Source: Membranipora membranacea
Lineage: Eukaryota; Bryozoa; Gymnolaemata; Cheilostomatida; Membraniporidae
NCBI GenBank assembly: GCA_914767715.1
Contig: OU612075.1
Span: 8,182,001-8,246,000, forward strand
Length of the DNA stretch: 64,000 nt
Direction: 5' to 3'
Below the pieces are notes generated by a model, which made no database searches, was not told the origin of the DNA, and saw nothing but the letters and a program-made list of their open reading frames with translations. Below are positions 11,801 through 22,453 of this stretch, in pieces. Every line of letters begins with the position of its first letter. Position 1 is the first letter of the stretch. Made by a program: the position numbers and the translations under genes.

Positions 11801-14800
11801 TGCTTCCTTGTGATATGCTCTTTGACTCGGTTACCTAGCTTGATTCAATTACAGCTTCCTCTTATTTTTAAACCAGGGTTATTGTGTATAAAAGTGCATT
11901 CGGCTGTAACCTTCTTCTTTTAGGATAACGGGAGCCAACAAAAGTTGGTTTTAATGAAAATTAACTACAATTAAATAAATAGTCAGTTTGTTTGTTGCCA
12001 AAAACTTTGTTTGTTGTGATCTTTGATTGCCATCTTGGCAGTTGACAACTAATGTTGTGTTGTCATGTTGTCATCTATTTTGAGACATTACTGATATCCA
12101 TATTGGTACATTGTGACAGGCGCAATCAAGTGCTTGCAAGTAGTCATATAATACATATTATCCATTCATTGGCAACCATACTGACTTGCAGCTGATAGTT
12201 CCTGATAAGATCCGGGGATTCCCCTTTAGCTTATAGCCAATGAACCTCAAAAGTAACACACATCGGGGTGACCACCCAACAAAATGTCTGTGGAAGACCT
12301 CGGCCTAATTGTCAATAAAAGCCAGGCATACCAAGTCATTCTTGCGTGAACGTTTCTGGATATATGTCAACTAGATATCAATACGTCTAAATTAAATTCA
12401 ATGACAAGATCAAGTTGCATGGCATCTAAAGTCTAGTGCCTTGATGCTTACAGCCCAAATGCAAACACTGTCTTGAGACTGGATGCAATAACAAGTTATA
12501 ATCGAAATCGTGTGCAATGAATTGTCAAATTTTATGACGCCCTTCACCATTTTCAAGGGAGGTCATACAAACATAATCACTCAAAGGGTATTAAGCAGCA
12601 ATCTGGAAATAAGAACCACCCAACAGACAACCCCAGGACTGCTGTACTGGCAAATGAAAACCTGTCCGTCTATTTCTGTCTGTTTTGTAGAAAAGTGTAG
12701 CCTGTTATCAGCCAAATTCGATCTAAGTTGGATACCCATGCTACTCTAGGCTAAGTTCAAGTCTAAAGTGTAGAGTTGTCTTTACATTGAACCGATGGGG
12801 CAACTCCAATAAGGGGCTTGGTTGAGTCAGTGATTCAGTGAGTTTTGGAGTTGGGAGTTTGGGTGTTATGTCTTAAGCTCTCTGGTTAAGCAATTGTGTT
12901 CTATTTCACATGTATTATGTGAGTCAACTAAAACATATACTGCAGAAATATATCTACAATTCATTTAAAGTACAGTATGATATTTCAAGGTTCTCATACG
13001 GTCTTTAGTTGTAATAAAAGTGCGAAGGCTCATTTTCTCATGCTGGGTTCTTCTACTGTTTTAGAATTTGGGTGAATTTTCTGAGGAATTTCCTATGGAT
13101 AGAAATCCGAGTGGTCTCACAATAGAGCTACCTAGACAGAAGCGACAAGCACAATCACAACCGACTCCAGCACCGAATACAGATAACTCTACAGGTCACA
13201 GCGGTAGGATATAAATTTCCAAGATTTTAATATTCCCATTATCTTTTCATTGCACAAAGTTTGAGGTTACAAAATAAATATTAATGTTTGCAGCAACATT
13301 ACCTACCATTTTATTTGTAATCCGCAGCCTTTAAACTTACTTTGTTACCCCAAGTTAAGAGTTGTTAAGACAAATGGCTCCCAATCTGCACATCGTTTGA
13401 AACCTTTAGACAACACAGTCACTATAACTACTACAAATAAGTATTCCTACAATTCATCGCTCTTCGTCTATTTTTGTAGGCATCGCAAGCGCAAGAATTG
13501 CTATTCTGTATGGAGATGATACGGAAGTTAAGAATAAGAGTGATGGCGTTGGTATGTTGACAGGTTTTTAAAACCTTTGATACCTGCATGTAAGAAAATT
13601 TATTCGATAATTGACTTTGACTAAGGCCGGCATAAAAGAAGAGTTAAGTTTAAGTTTGGAGTTTCAAGTTTTTTTATTGCCATTTTTTAAAATTCCACCA
13701 TAATTACTAGGTTAATTGTATTGAGATGAAGGCGAAAATTCTCAGTTAAAAAATCTCATAAAATGTTAAAAAAAATTGTTTTTTATCTTTGCTCTAGGAG
13801 TAACAGCTGTTACTCCTTGCTTTGATATACAGTAATTATTTGGGTGGTATCGATCAATTTTAGCTATGCTTTTGTTAGATATTGTTATAGAGTGTGGCTC
13901 AGAACAACTTATCGAAAGAGTCAGATTTTAACAAGTGCACAGTCAGTACTACATTACATTCAAAGGGCCTAAATGACTTAAACTGCTTTTTAAGAATTTT
14001 TTTAATTCTATTCCTTCTTTTTCACACGGCCTCATTAGTATTGATACATTGGTCGGTGAATAAAATAAAGTATTAAAATAATATTTATTTATCTTTAAGC
14101 GCGACACTCGTATCTGAGAATGAAAAATAACTCTGAAGCATTTACACCCCCGGTGTGTCATTCTGGATCCTTTATAAATGGTAACGGTGCCGAGTGGTGC
14201 AGAAGGTCGGGGCATGATATCGTTCAACTTACTGGTGAGTCAATATGACACTATAATCATACTTATTATATTTATTAACACAATTAATTATATAATATAT
14301 ATAAATTATAATGCAATATTATATATAATGAATTTGTTATAATATAAAAAATACTATTTTATATATACAATATTATATAATAGTATATACATATAATATT
14401 ATTTTTTATATAATGTTATATTATTGTATTATTTCATTATATTATACATTATAATCATAAAAATTTCTATATAGTTTATTCATAAAGCTCTGATTTGATT
14501 GACTGATTATGATATCTACCGTTGATAGCACCTATATATCTGTAATTGCACCAAACATCTGAAGTCAGGGTAATATCATGTTGAAATTTTATATTTAAGT
14601 CAGGTATATAAATAGGCCAAAAAATAATAATAATAAAAATCATAATATCAATTTTATTTGCTGATCAAGTCATAGATTACACATAAGACCGTACATAAAT
14701 AAACTATGGTAATGCATCACAGGGGAATTTGTTTAAAATATTGTTATCAAGGAGGGCAGTTCTATGTAGCAAAAGTATATAGAAACCACTCCTCATGGAA

Positions 14801-16902
14801 CAAACATAATCATTCCTTTGTCAACATTCACGTATATGTGTCTTGGGCTGTACCTGTAAATTATTAACTACCGCAGTATGCCTAAATGTTAAAAAATTCA
14901 TGTAGTTCATTATTCTGAGTTTGTAATCGCATTAAAAAGACATTGTGTTTCCCTAAAGGTCTGTGTGTGCAAATAAATAACTGAAAGGTGGTTCTATTCC
15001 AGGAAGGAGACACTACTACAACTATTTTGCAAAAGCTTCATGGATGGACAAGCCGGAATCCTCGCACTACTACAGAGTAGTAGGTGAAGACCCCAGTAAT
15101 TCTGATGTTTGGCAGAAGATCCAGGTCAAGTCGCCAGGCATGTACATCATTACATCGAGCGTGAGTTCATAGATATATTGAGAAATATTGAGGAGTTAAA
15201 AGTGGGGCGATATTTTCGTGAGGTTTTTCCTGTTTTCATTTGATCCACTAGAAATTGAGAAGCCAATAGTAACAAATTTTATAGTTAACTTCAAATAGAT
15301 TTCACAATAAATAACTTTTTAAGTTAACTACATTATACCATGTTTATGGTGTATAGCTATTTATGTGTTGTCTGCATTGTATATGCTGGCATTGGGAGAT
15401 ATAGGTTTTATATGCTGGATATGTGTGGTACATATGTTTTATATTATATACCTTTTGAATAACGCCACATAGTAAGGATAAACAGAGGGGACACTTCAAT
15501 TGAACTGTCCCCTCTGTATATCCTTACTCTGTGATAACGCTGTAGATATGTTGTATATTGTGATTTATATTTTTGTGATGCTAACAGATGCGCTTCACTG
15601 AATTGAGGGCAGCTCCGGGCAACACTGTACCAGCTTCTTATGGTGTCTATATAAATGATGCCGCCATGGGCAATGAGAGGAAAGTTAGCAGTTGTGCGCA
15701 TCTCCATAGAGGAAGAGTTGGTGATGATGGATCGAAGGTGTTCCCTTGTACGACCTGGCAGGTGAGACCTGTTAATTGCAAATAAACTAACTTCCATTTA
15801 TAGTCTCGATACCCTGTGATACTGTGTGAGAAACCTTGATGTTGCTTGGTTTTTATGTTTCCGGTATCAGTACGGGTCTACAGACTGGATCTTGATGGGG
15901 CATAGGAGCATTTGAGGTCAGATGGCTTCCTGACACCACAGTGATCCGCTGGGAATCGAACACGGGACCTCTCATTGAAAGACCAATGCTTTATACATTG
16001 CACCACTGCTGCCTGTTAATCGAAAATACCAATTCTGAATACTTCCGGAAAAAAGGGACATTTTCAAACACATTTAAAAAAATCAACAACATTCTTCTTT
16101 CTTATAATTCAAAATGTTATAAGGAAAAAATTGGGTTGTGCTTTGGCTTTCTCTCTACCTAACTTCAAACTTTTTTACACGCTATTTGGAATAACTTGGC
16201 TTAGCTAAGATCAAAGTGTCACTGCCAATGGCTGATGAGTGCCAGTTCAGTTTTGGCAGCTCGCTGCACACCCACGATTAGGAGGTCTTCTATGGCCTCA
16301 CCTCTAGGATGCATTCTAGTTTTCTAGGATGTATCACATTCTCAGTATGAGGATTTAGGGCACCTTGCGTCCCTCTTTAGGGGCAGCCCAATCTTCTGTT
16401 TCTCAATAAACAGCAAGTCTGGCATCCATTAATCTCGCAACCCATTCATTGTCTATTAAAATAGACAATGCAAGTTAGTAAAAGGGAGGTGGGAGGGAAA
16501 TTAAGCAGAACTTAATCTTTTCACTGCTGGAGTGAGGACCGTTTCCTGTTTGACAATGTTGATAAAATAGTAGCCCATCGGAGGCATGCTAACAAGTAGT
16601 TTCCAGTTTTCCTTAGTTGATTGAGTGAGGGCAACTTCTCTTTTCTAGTCAACCTGATAATTTGTCATGACTTGTAATTGATTGCCAAGAGAATGAAAGT
16701 ATCATCAAAGCAGAAAAAAACCTTTTTTGTATCAAAAACTTTGTTATCCTTTCAGTTGGTTCCTATGCTGGCAAATGATGTTGTGTATATGAAGATTGAA
16801 CCCTACGTCTGGTTTGAGATCAGCAAAGACACCATGTTCCTGGCACTGATCAATCTGAATGATGATTTTTTGGATATACCGGGTGGAGACTTTAGAGGAT
16901 AA
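8828..16902 (+). CDS. TNF-superfamily ligand, paralogue B (EDA/Eiger-like), 358 aa
   Basis: This is the second ligand of the cluster, transcribed away from A. Exons: 8828-9079, 13065-13203, 13480-13551, 14100-14234, 15003-15160, 15588-15761 and 16756-16902 (stop TAA), 1077 nt in frame. The cytoplasmic tail has FELGIGDG at 6-13, a KKR cluster at 17-19 and GPKCK just before the membrane segment (about 31-50). The coiled-coil stalk covers about 50-75, and RQKR at 108-111 is a furin-type site, leaving a soluble ligand of about 247 residues. The TNF domain shows LRMK near residue 160 (like the AHL start of the fold), PGMYIITSS near 245-252 and MFLALINLND near the end. Cys288 and Cys306 lie where EDA has its cysteine pair, and a second pair (C174, C188) is specific to this cluster. 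Intron 1 (4 kb) carries a foldback element, and AATAAA lies at 17121. Other long reading frames in the region are shadows or intronic. Confidence 0.9.
9697..10920. mobile_element. Second foldback element, in intron 1 of TNF gene B
   Basis: The left arm (about 9699-9950) and right arm (about 10690-10919) are near-identical reverse complements, sharing ggaaaggcggaaaat, catcgcggaaaatcgttttt and catcaccactgtatcat. The centre (about 740 bp) is AT-rich, with a TTTGGTGT repeat near 10120-10155. Reading frames in the centre show no transposase signature. It is a different family from the element at 4680. Confidence 0.72.
11690..11810. repeat. Block shared by intron 1 of gene B, the B-C interval and intron 1 of gene C
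   Basis: aggaaattgggtctgctttg here, aggaaactggatctgctttg at 19888, and caggaactgggtctgctac at 24112 are followed by similar agctaacaaa / aaggaagta strings in at least two of the three places. They are remains of the duplications that made the cluster. Confidence 0.5.
14268..14475. repeat. AT-rich low-complexity tract
   Basis: Almost pure A/T with short palindromes such as tatataatatt, in intron 4 of TNF gene B. No gene. Confidence 0.7.
15466..15536. mobile_element. Deletion derivative of the 4680-5542 foldback element
   Basis: Only the outer ends of the foldback family remain: agtaaggataaacagagggg, then acacttcaattgaactgtcc, then cctctgtatatccttactct. This forms a perfect-looking palindrome of about 60 bp in intron 5 of TNF gene B. 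Confidence 0.6.
15880..16020 (-). mobile_element. tRNA-like SINE fragment, minus strand
   Basis: Read on the minus strand, ggcagcagtggtgcaatg is a box A-like start and cccgtgttcgattcccagcg a clear box B. The body continues toward 15880. The family differs from the 20430 SINE. It lies in intron 6 of TNF gene B. Confidence 0.5.
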
Positions 16903-18480
16903 AGATAAAAGATTAACAGAAACTATTATCAATTAATACCTTGAGTTAACACACACAACATTTCCATGGATAAAACTCATTCTACTGGCTGCACATCAGC
17001 CAACAGAAATAACTGTTAATAAATTGTCAATTCTTTGATAGGAAGTAGGGGTAAGTTATATTCTATGGATGTAAGGCAGATCCAGCATCGCTGTATTTGT
17101 ATGTATTGTCACAGTATTAAAATAAATTACCAGAATTTATTGTTTTTATTCCAGATGTGTTGGCCACTCAGCATTCATAAATTTCATTACCCAAAAGTCA
17201 TAAATTTCCCTGTGATGTGTGTTTGGAACTCTGTGTGGATTTTTTTTATGTGCGAATATTAGAAAATCTCAAATACTTTTTCCAGAGTGTCAATCATTAT
17301 TAATTCAATTGGTATTAATTCAACCATCTTTCAGAGGCTATGGGATGACAAGTAGAGAAAATGTGAAAAGTATCATGTATGTAAAATATTGTATTCCATA
17401 TTTTGTTTGAGTGACCAAAAACTGATGTTATGTATTAGCCTTAAAAACAGCATCAGATATTATTAAAGCAGCACTTTTTACAGAATTTTACCATTTTATT
17501 TTATTTCAATTAAGATATGCGATTTGAATTAATTGGCTGACTTTTTATTGGTCGGAAATACGGGTTAGAGAATTGGATGATGACCAAAGTCAAAAGCACC
17601 AAATTGTCTAGGTAATGTCACTTATTGGGACGGTATGACGGACAAACCACTGTTCTAATGATAGTTTTTACTATTTTCTCTTTCTTCTGATTTTCTAACA
17701 GTTCTATGTATATTTTTATAACTATTATGAATTATCTATACTTTTTTATCCTCACTGCATATAAACTTAATAATCGTTTTATAAATCTTGAGTTTAAATT
17801 TTGGTACATTCCTTTCTTTATATTTGTATTTATCTTATTATTATATGATACTGCATTCAGAAAATCATAAATAAAATAACAAAAAGTCGTAGTACTTATG
17901 CCAAAAACAGGTTTTAGTTCGGACTCTGACCAAGCGTCAGGTGGTTCATTTGTTCCAAGCAACACGTCATATTTATCATACAATTAGAAGCGGGACTTAT
18001 TTTTTCCGTTGTCTGCATGCTAGTAAATGGTCAACAAACTGAAAATCCCCAGTGATAAAGCAAAAGTGATCAGTGTAAATCAGATTCCACTTCTGATCCA
18101 TGTGAAGGTTAATTTAATTTTAGTGCTCAGGCGGCTGCAATACCGGTTAGTGGCATTACATTGTCAAACAATAAATTGAGTGTTTGAGAATGTTATGCCA
18201 CCAACTCGCATTGCAACCATTAATCAACTATGTTGATCAATAATGAAAGCAACTCATATTTTAAGCCATAGTTTTTGCAAAGAAATTGTGATAAATTTTG
18301 AGTACGGACTTAAGGTGATAAAGGACAACTTCAAGAATCGAAGTTCCACCGATTTAGTTGTAATACAAGAAAGGAAGTTGTCAACATTTTTTAAATAAAC
18401 CAATTATTGGTAAGTCCCGAGGGTGTTTTTAAAAATCCAAATAGTCAGCTAGATTCTATTCTGATACAAATACAGCTTCA
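16903..18480. other. Non-coding, downstream of TNF gene B
   Basis: AT-rich sequence with the candidate poly(A) signal at 17121. No exon with family similarity or consistent splice sites was seen on either strand. Confidence 0.5.
17121..17126 (+). promoter_or_regulatory. Candidate polyadenylation signal of TNF ligand gene B
   Basis: AATAAA lies 219 bp after the gene B stop. It is the first canonical hexamer I see downstream on this strand. Confidence 0.4.
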
Positions 18481-18625
18481 TCAATGTCCAAGTATATAGC
18501 ATAGTTTTCAATGACCTTTATCTAAATTAAGATATAGACGGATACGGGTGTTGAAGTACAAGATAACATAAGATAGAGGAATTCACATTTTCACAACACA
18601 CATTACAAGGCACAGTCTAACATTT

Positions 18626-19825
18626 TTGGGCATAATCTTATTGGGCTTTGGCTGTTATGTTGGCCACACAATAGACGCACTTGCACTCAAGTCTTTTGAC
18701 AAGATGGACAGAGGAAAACGGATAGATATGCTAACGAGGAAGGGTATCAACTATAATCTAGTGCAAATCATCAACAGCTTCCTCACACACCGATACCAAT
18801 CAGTACGCATCGGCAACAATACCAGCCGAACATTACCAGTTATAAATGGAACACCCCAGGGAACATTGCTAGGTCCTGTCTTCTGGCTATTATATGTGGA
18901 CAGCCTTGAAGTTGAATGTGACATAATAAAATACGCAGATGACCTGACATTAACAGGCCTGCCCGCTAAAACACTCAACCAACAACTGGACCTCCAAACC
19001 TCTCTAGAAACAGTATCGACATGGTGCGATGAGTATAACATGGTGGCTAATGCAAAAAAGTCATCTATTATGCATCTGACTAACAAACATGCTCGATACC
19101 AATTCCAACCACCAACTCTGAAGCTGAATGGAGAACAAATACCACCGACAACTAAGACTAGATTTCTAGGAATCACTATCGATCAGCATCTGTCTTTCGA
19201 AGACCATGTAGACTCGATCCTGAAGAACGTCAGACCGCTAACCTATACCCTTCTTAACCTCAAACGCTCTGGCATACCTCAGCGGTTACTCACGAGGTTC
19301 TACCTTACATGTATACGGCCTCGTATGACATATGGAAGCGTAGCCTGGTTCTGCATGATGACCGACCAACAGAAGAAACGAGTAATCCAGCTGGAAAAAC
19401 TCTCACTGAAAATTATAGCCCCAGGCTGTGACGAGTATAGTGAAAGGATAGCCCTGCTAAACATCATACCACTAGACGAATATATTGACTCTATGTGCCA
19501 TCAACAAATCGACAAGATCAAGACACCTGGGCACTGCCTGCATCATTTACTACCTCAACCGAGTGCTCGCAGACCTAGTAGACATACAACGCGCCTCAAC
19601 ACCAGCTCACGAACTGAATTGAGAGGCAACACTTTACTCATGTGTTACAGCAATGCCGGATGTGTAAATTATAAAGTCTAAGGATTAATTTTTTTTCTGT
19701 TTTTTATTTTCATGCCCAGGTTGACTTCCTTACTTATATTGTGATGAAACCTCTAAAGGTCGCCTCTAATTTTTAGAAGATGATCATTGGTTCAGTAATA
19801 AAGATTATATATAAAAAAAGTCTTT
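18626..19825 (+). mobile_element. 5'-truncated LINE with reverse transcriptase reading frame
   Basis: An open frame (18626-19681, 351 codons) encodes the second half of a non-LTR reverse transcriptase: finger-palm residues NGTPQGTLLGP, the catalytic YADDLTL box, then FLGITIDQHLSFEDHV and thumb sequences typical of jockey/CR1-like LINEs. The endonuclease domain and the start of the polymerase (first catalytic Asp) are missing, which fits 5' truncation at insertion. The first codons before KSFDKMDRGK are not convincing family sequence, so translation is unlikely. Flanks on both sides match intron 1 of gene C (near 23690 and near 23735), which brackets the insertion. It is probably dead but recent, since no stop interrupts it. 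Confidence 0.8.
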
Positions 19826-20367
19826 GACCAATAGAGTTATTGATGACCTCATGTAAACTTTTGACGTTTCCCCAGAAAGAGGAACCAGGAAACTGGATCT
19901 GCTTTGCTACATAGCTAACAAAGCTAACAAAGCAAACGAAGCTTAAAAAGGTGACAAGGAAGTAAGAAGGGTGACCAGTCAGCTTTATTGTTAGGCTTAA
20001 AAGCTTTGACGTGAATTAAGTAAAGTTTGATCAAATCTGCCTTCCTCATCAGTAATTCTATATCAGAGGAACTTTGACTCATGCTAAAAAACTTAATCAT
20101 TCCCTGAAATCACACTTAGATTGTCACATTGACAGCCCACAAAATTTAATGATGAATTAATAATTTGTGATGCAAGATTGATCTATGCATATTATTTCAA
20201 TGAGCTGGGACAATTGGTGCAAATGCAGTGTTATAAGGTCCTTGGCAAGTGCGTCAATCCCAAAGGTGAAAGAGAAAATCATAAGGAAATCTCAAACGAT
20301 AGCCCATTACGTCAATCAAGGTTGAAGAAGGTAGTGGCCTCGCAATAATAACTATACAGCATTCCAG

Positions 20368-20395
20368 GCAGGCGGGCGGGCGGGCGGGCAGGCAT
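20368..20395 (+). repeat. GGGC tandem run with G-quadruplex potential
   Basis: aggcgggcgggcgggcgggc gives four runs of three G with 1-base spacers, in the B-C interval just before the SINE. Confidence 0.6.
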
Positions 20396-20429
20396 ATTTT
20401 TATTTTATTACTGCTAGTACTTTCTAGGA

Positions 20430-20660
20430 GTAGGAGGTAGCTCAGTTGGTTAGAGCGCTTGCCCTCTAACGCGTTGGAGGTCCTGGGTTCGAATCCCGCT
20501 GCGGTCTACTGACTACTGGGCTCATATGATGCCCCAGGTGTGCTCCGACCTGCCTGCAAACTGAGAGCAACTTGGCGCCGGAGGTGGCGGCCGCGCCCTT
20601 AAGGCACTGATAATTCTCAGTCCTCGGACAGAGACAACGCTTGCGATTTTAACGCACATT
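20430..20660 (+). mobile_element. tRNA-derived SINE, copy 1
   Basis: A tRNA-like head has box A tagctcagttggttagagc (20437-20456) and box B gggttcgaatccc (20486-20498). A body follows with gctccgacctgcctgcaaac (20547) and gagagcaacttggcgc. The body is shared with 35226-35400, so this is a SINE and not a tRNA gene. Confidence 0.75.
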
Positions 20661-21805
20661 TTTTTTATAGCATATTTAATATACTATTTTTTTGCTATGA
20701 ATAGGGAAAAATCTTTTAGCAGAACTATTATCCGACTTTTCAAAGTGTCCTTGAGATATTTTCAAAGAAAACATATTTATTAAAAGTCTATTGCAAAGAA
20801 TCTTAATAATATCCCATTTGCTTGTTTCCTCCATAAATATAATACTTGACCTCAAATCTTCACCAATGAGCAAGGAAATGGCAGGAGTTTAAACTCAAAC
20901 CAATCTGGTCAGTTTAATTCGGACGGCATTTTCCATTAAAATGGGATATACGTACGTTTTTTGTTCTAATCGCAGTATGCGCTAACATAAAGGAGAAAGG
21001 GAAGAGGTGGTTACATAGATTTTGTTTTATTCGAGCATTCCTTTCTTGTTTGGTCGATAACGCTCCAAAATGTATTTCCTCAGGGAGAGAAAGTTAATTG
21101 ATTTAGGCAAAACTTCTTTTTGCTTTTTTTCCGATAAAACAAATCGGGATTTTGGCTGAAAGGAAGTTTATCTTAAAGAGCCATTGGTGTGAGCGTACAC
21201 CAATGGCAACAAAAGGAAACTCTTTGTCATTCACCAGGATCCAGGGATTGTTCCCCTCTCCAACGTTGGTCCAACACATCTATTTATTTCCCCATCGCTG
21301 TACATGCAAACTATGTTCACTTGTCACCTCAATAAGCCTGCTTCAGGTTCTTTCAATTCTTTAACCAGACCACTCAAAATGGTGGTTTGCTTCTGCTCTT
21401 CCATATTGGTTACTATGGGTCAAAACATTTGTTGTCAGAAATTTTCAGTGGCCCTATTTATAAGACCATTGCATTTTTCACACATCTCTGGTCTAATTTT
21501 CATTAGCCCACCTGTATGTATTTATCGTCTTAAAATGATTTTGCAAAATAAAAAAGAATTTCAAACTTTAAATCAATAAATTTCCATTGCAAATACACCT
21601 GAAAATATTTACAGGGTTCAATATCACTGACAGCAGAGTTTTTGAGTTTGCTACAACCTCATTTGTAGTCAGTCATACTAATCAATTTGTTTGAGGAGGG
21701 GTGCAACAAGTTGACCTCATTGAATTACAGGTGTATTACCGTTGATCCCTTATTCTGAGAGAAAAATCCATTGAAATTTGAGCTGGTGTAATTTAATGTA
21801 CACTC

Positions 21806-22453
21806 AATAAGGCGCTTACTGTATTTGTGAAACACAAAAGACCCCTAAACCTAAGAACGACTGGTTATTTGTCCATAAATCAGAGTGTTTTAAACAATAT
21901 ACTTAATTATTACCTTACCTAGGTGGAGCTAAAAATTGATGCAATTAATCCTTGCTAAAAAGTGAAAAGTAATAGCTAGATTTTCAGAGAGTCAACTGCT
22001 TTTCAATTTTATGCTGAATAGAAGATCGTTTTCCATTCTCTTAAAATTTCCACTGTGGTTTTTCAATTCTATAGGATGTAAACCTTGATTCCTCAATCTT
22101 TTGCAGAATAGAGAGGGAAATTTTCCATTTCCTTAACATTTCCACCGTAGGTTTTCAACTTTAGGAAGAAAACATTGCAAGGCTATAGAATAGCCTAAGA
22201 ACCTGTACAAGGAAGTAATAATTTGAAATAGAGTTTTCCTGTAATATTGATAAGCTCCTGATTGACTGACATGCTACAAATTAGAAGTTAGGTAGTGACT
22301 CAACAACAAGGATGTTGGATTAGAAAGAAGATCTCACAATAGTCTTCTTTGGATATTTAAGGATTCGTAAGAACAGTTGCCTACCAGTAGGGCATCGTTT
22401 ATTGCTGGAGGATAGCTGAGAAAAGATAATTCACTATAACACTTAGCTGAAAC
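21806..22453 (+). promoter_or_regulatory. Upstream region of TNF ligand gene C with blocks shared with A and B
   Basis: The C upstream region keeps the A/B blocks in the same order: ggcgcttactgtatttgtga followed by aacacaaaag (21811-21840), tttccactgtgg (near 22048), ggctatagaatagcctaaga (near 22181-22200), ttgataagct (near 22247), a TATA-like ggatatttaa at 22351, and ttgcctaccagtagg (22378-22392; B has ttgcctctcagtagg at 8738-8752). It ends in a 5' leader, gctggaggatagc, also present before the B start. The alignment over about 600 bp suggests the promoter was duplicated with the gene. Confidence 0.5.

Larger units (their letters stand above)
19826..21805. other. Rest of the B-C interval
   Basis: Holds the block shared with gene C intron 1 (about 19830-20000), the GGGC run and a SINE. 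No coding exon was recognised, and short open frames near 21150-21580 lack splice or family support. Confidence 0.5.

Noticed and set aside
18751-19176. Minus-strand frame of 141 codons
   Set aside because: It is the antisense shadow of the reverse transcriptase frame.
20437-20510. tRNA gene
   Set aside because: Boxes A and B are good, but the body sequence after it is shared with 35226-35405, and the 3' acceptor stem does not pair with the start. It is a SINE.
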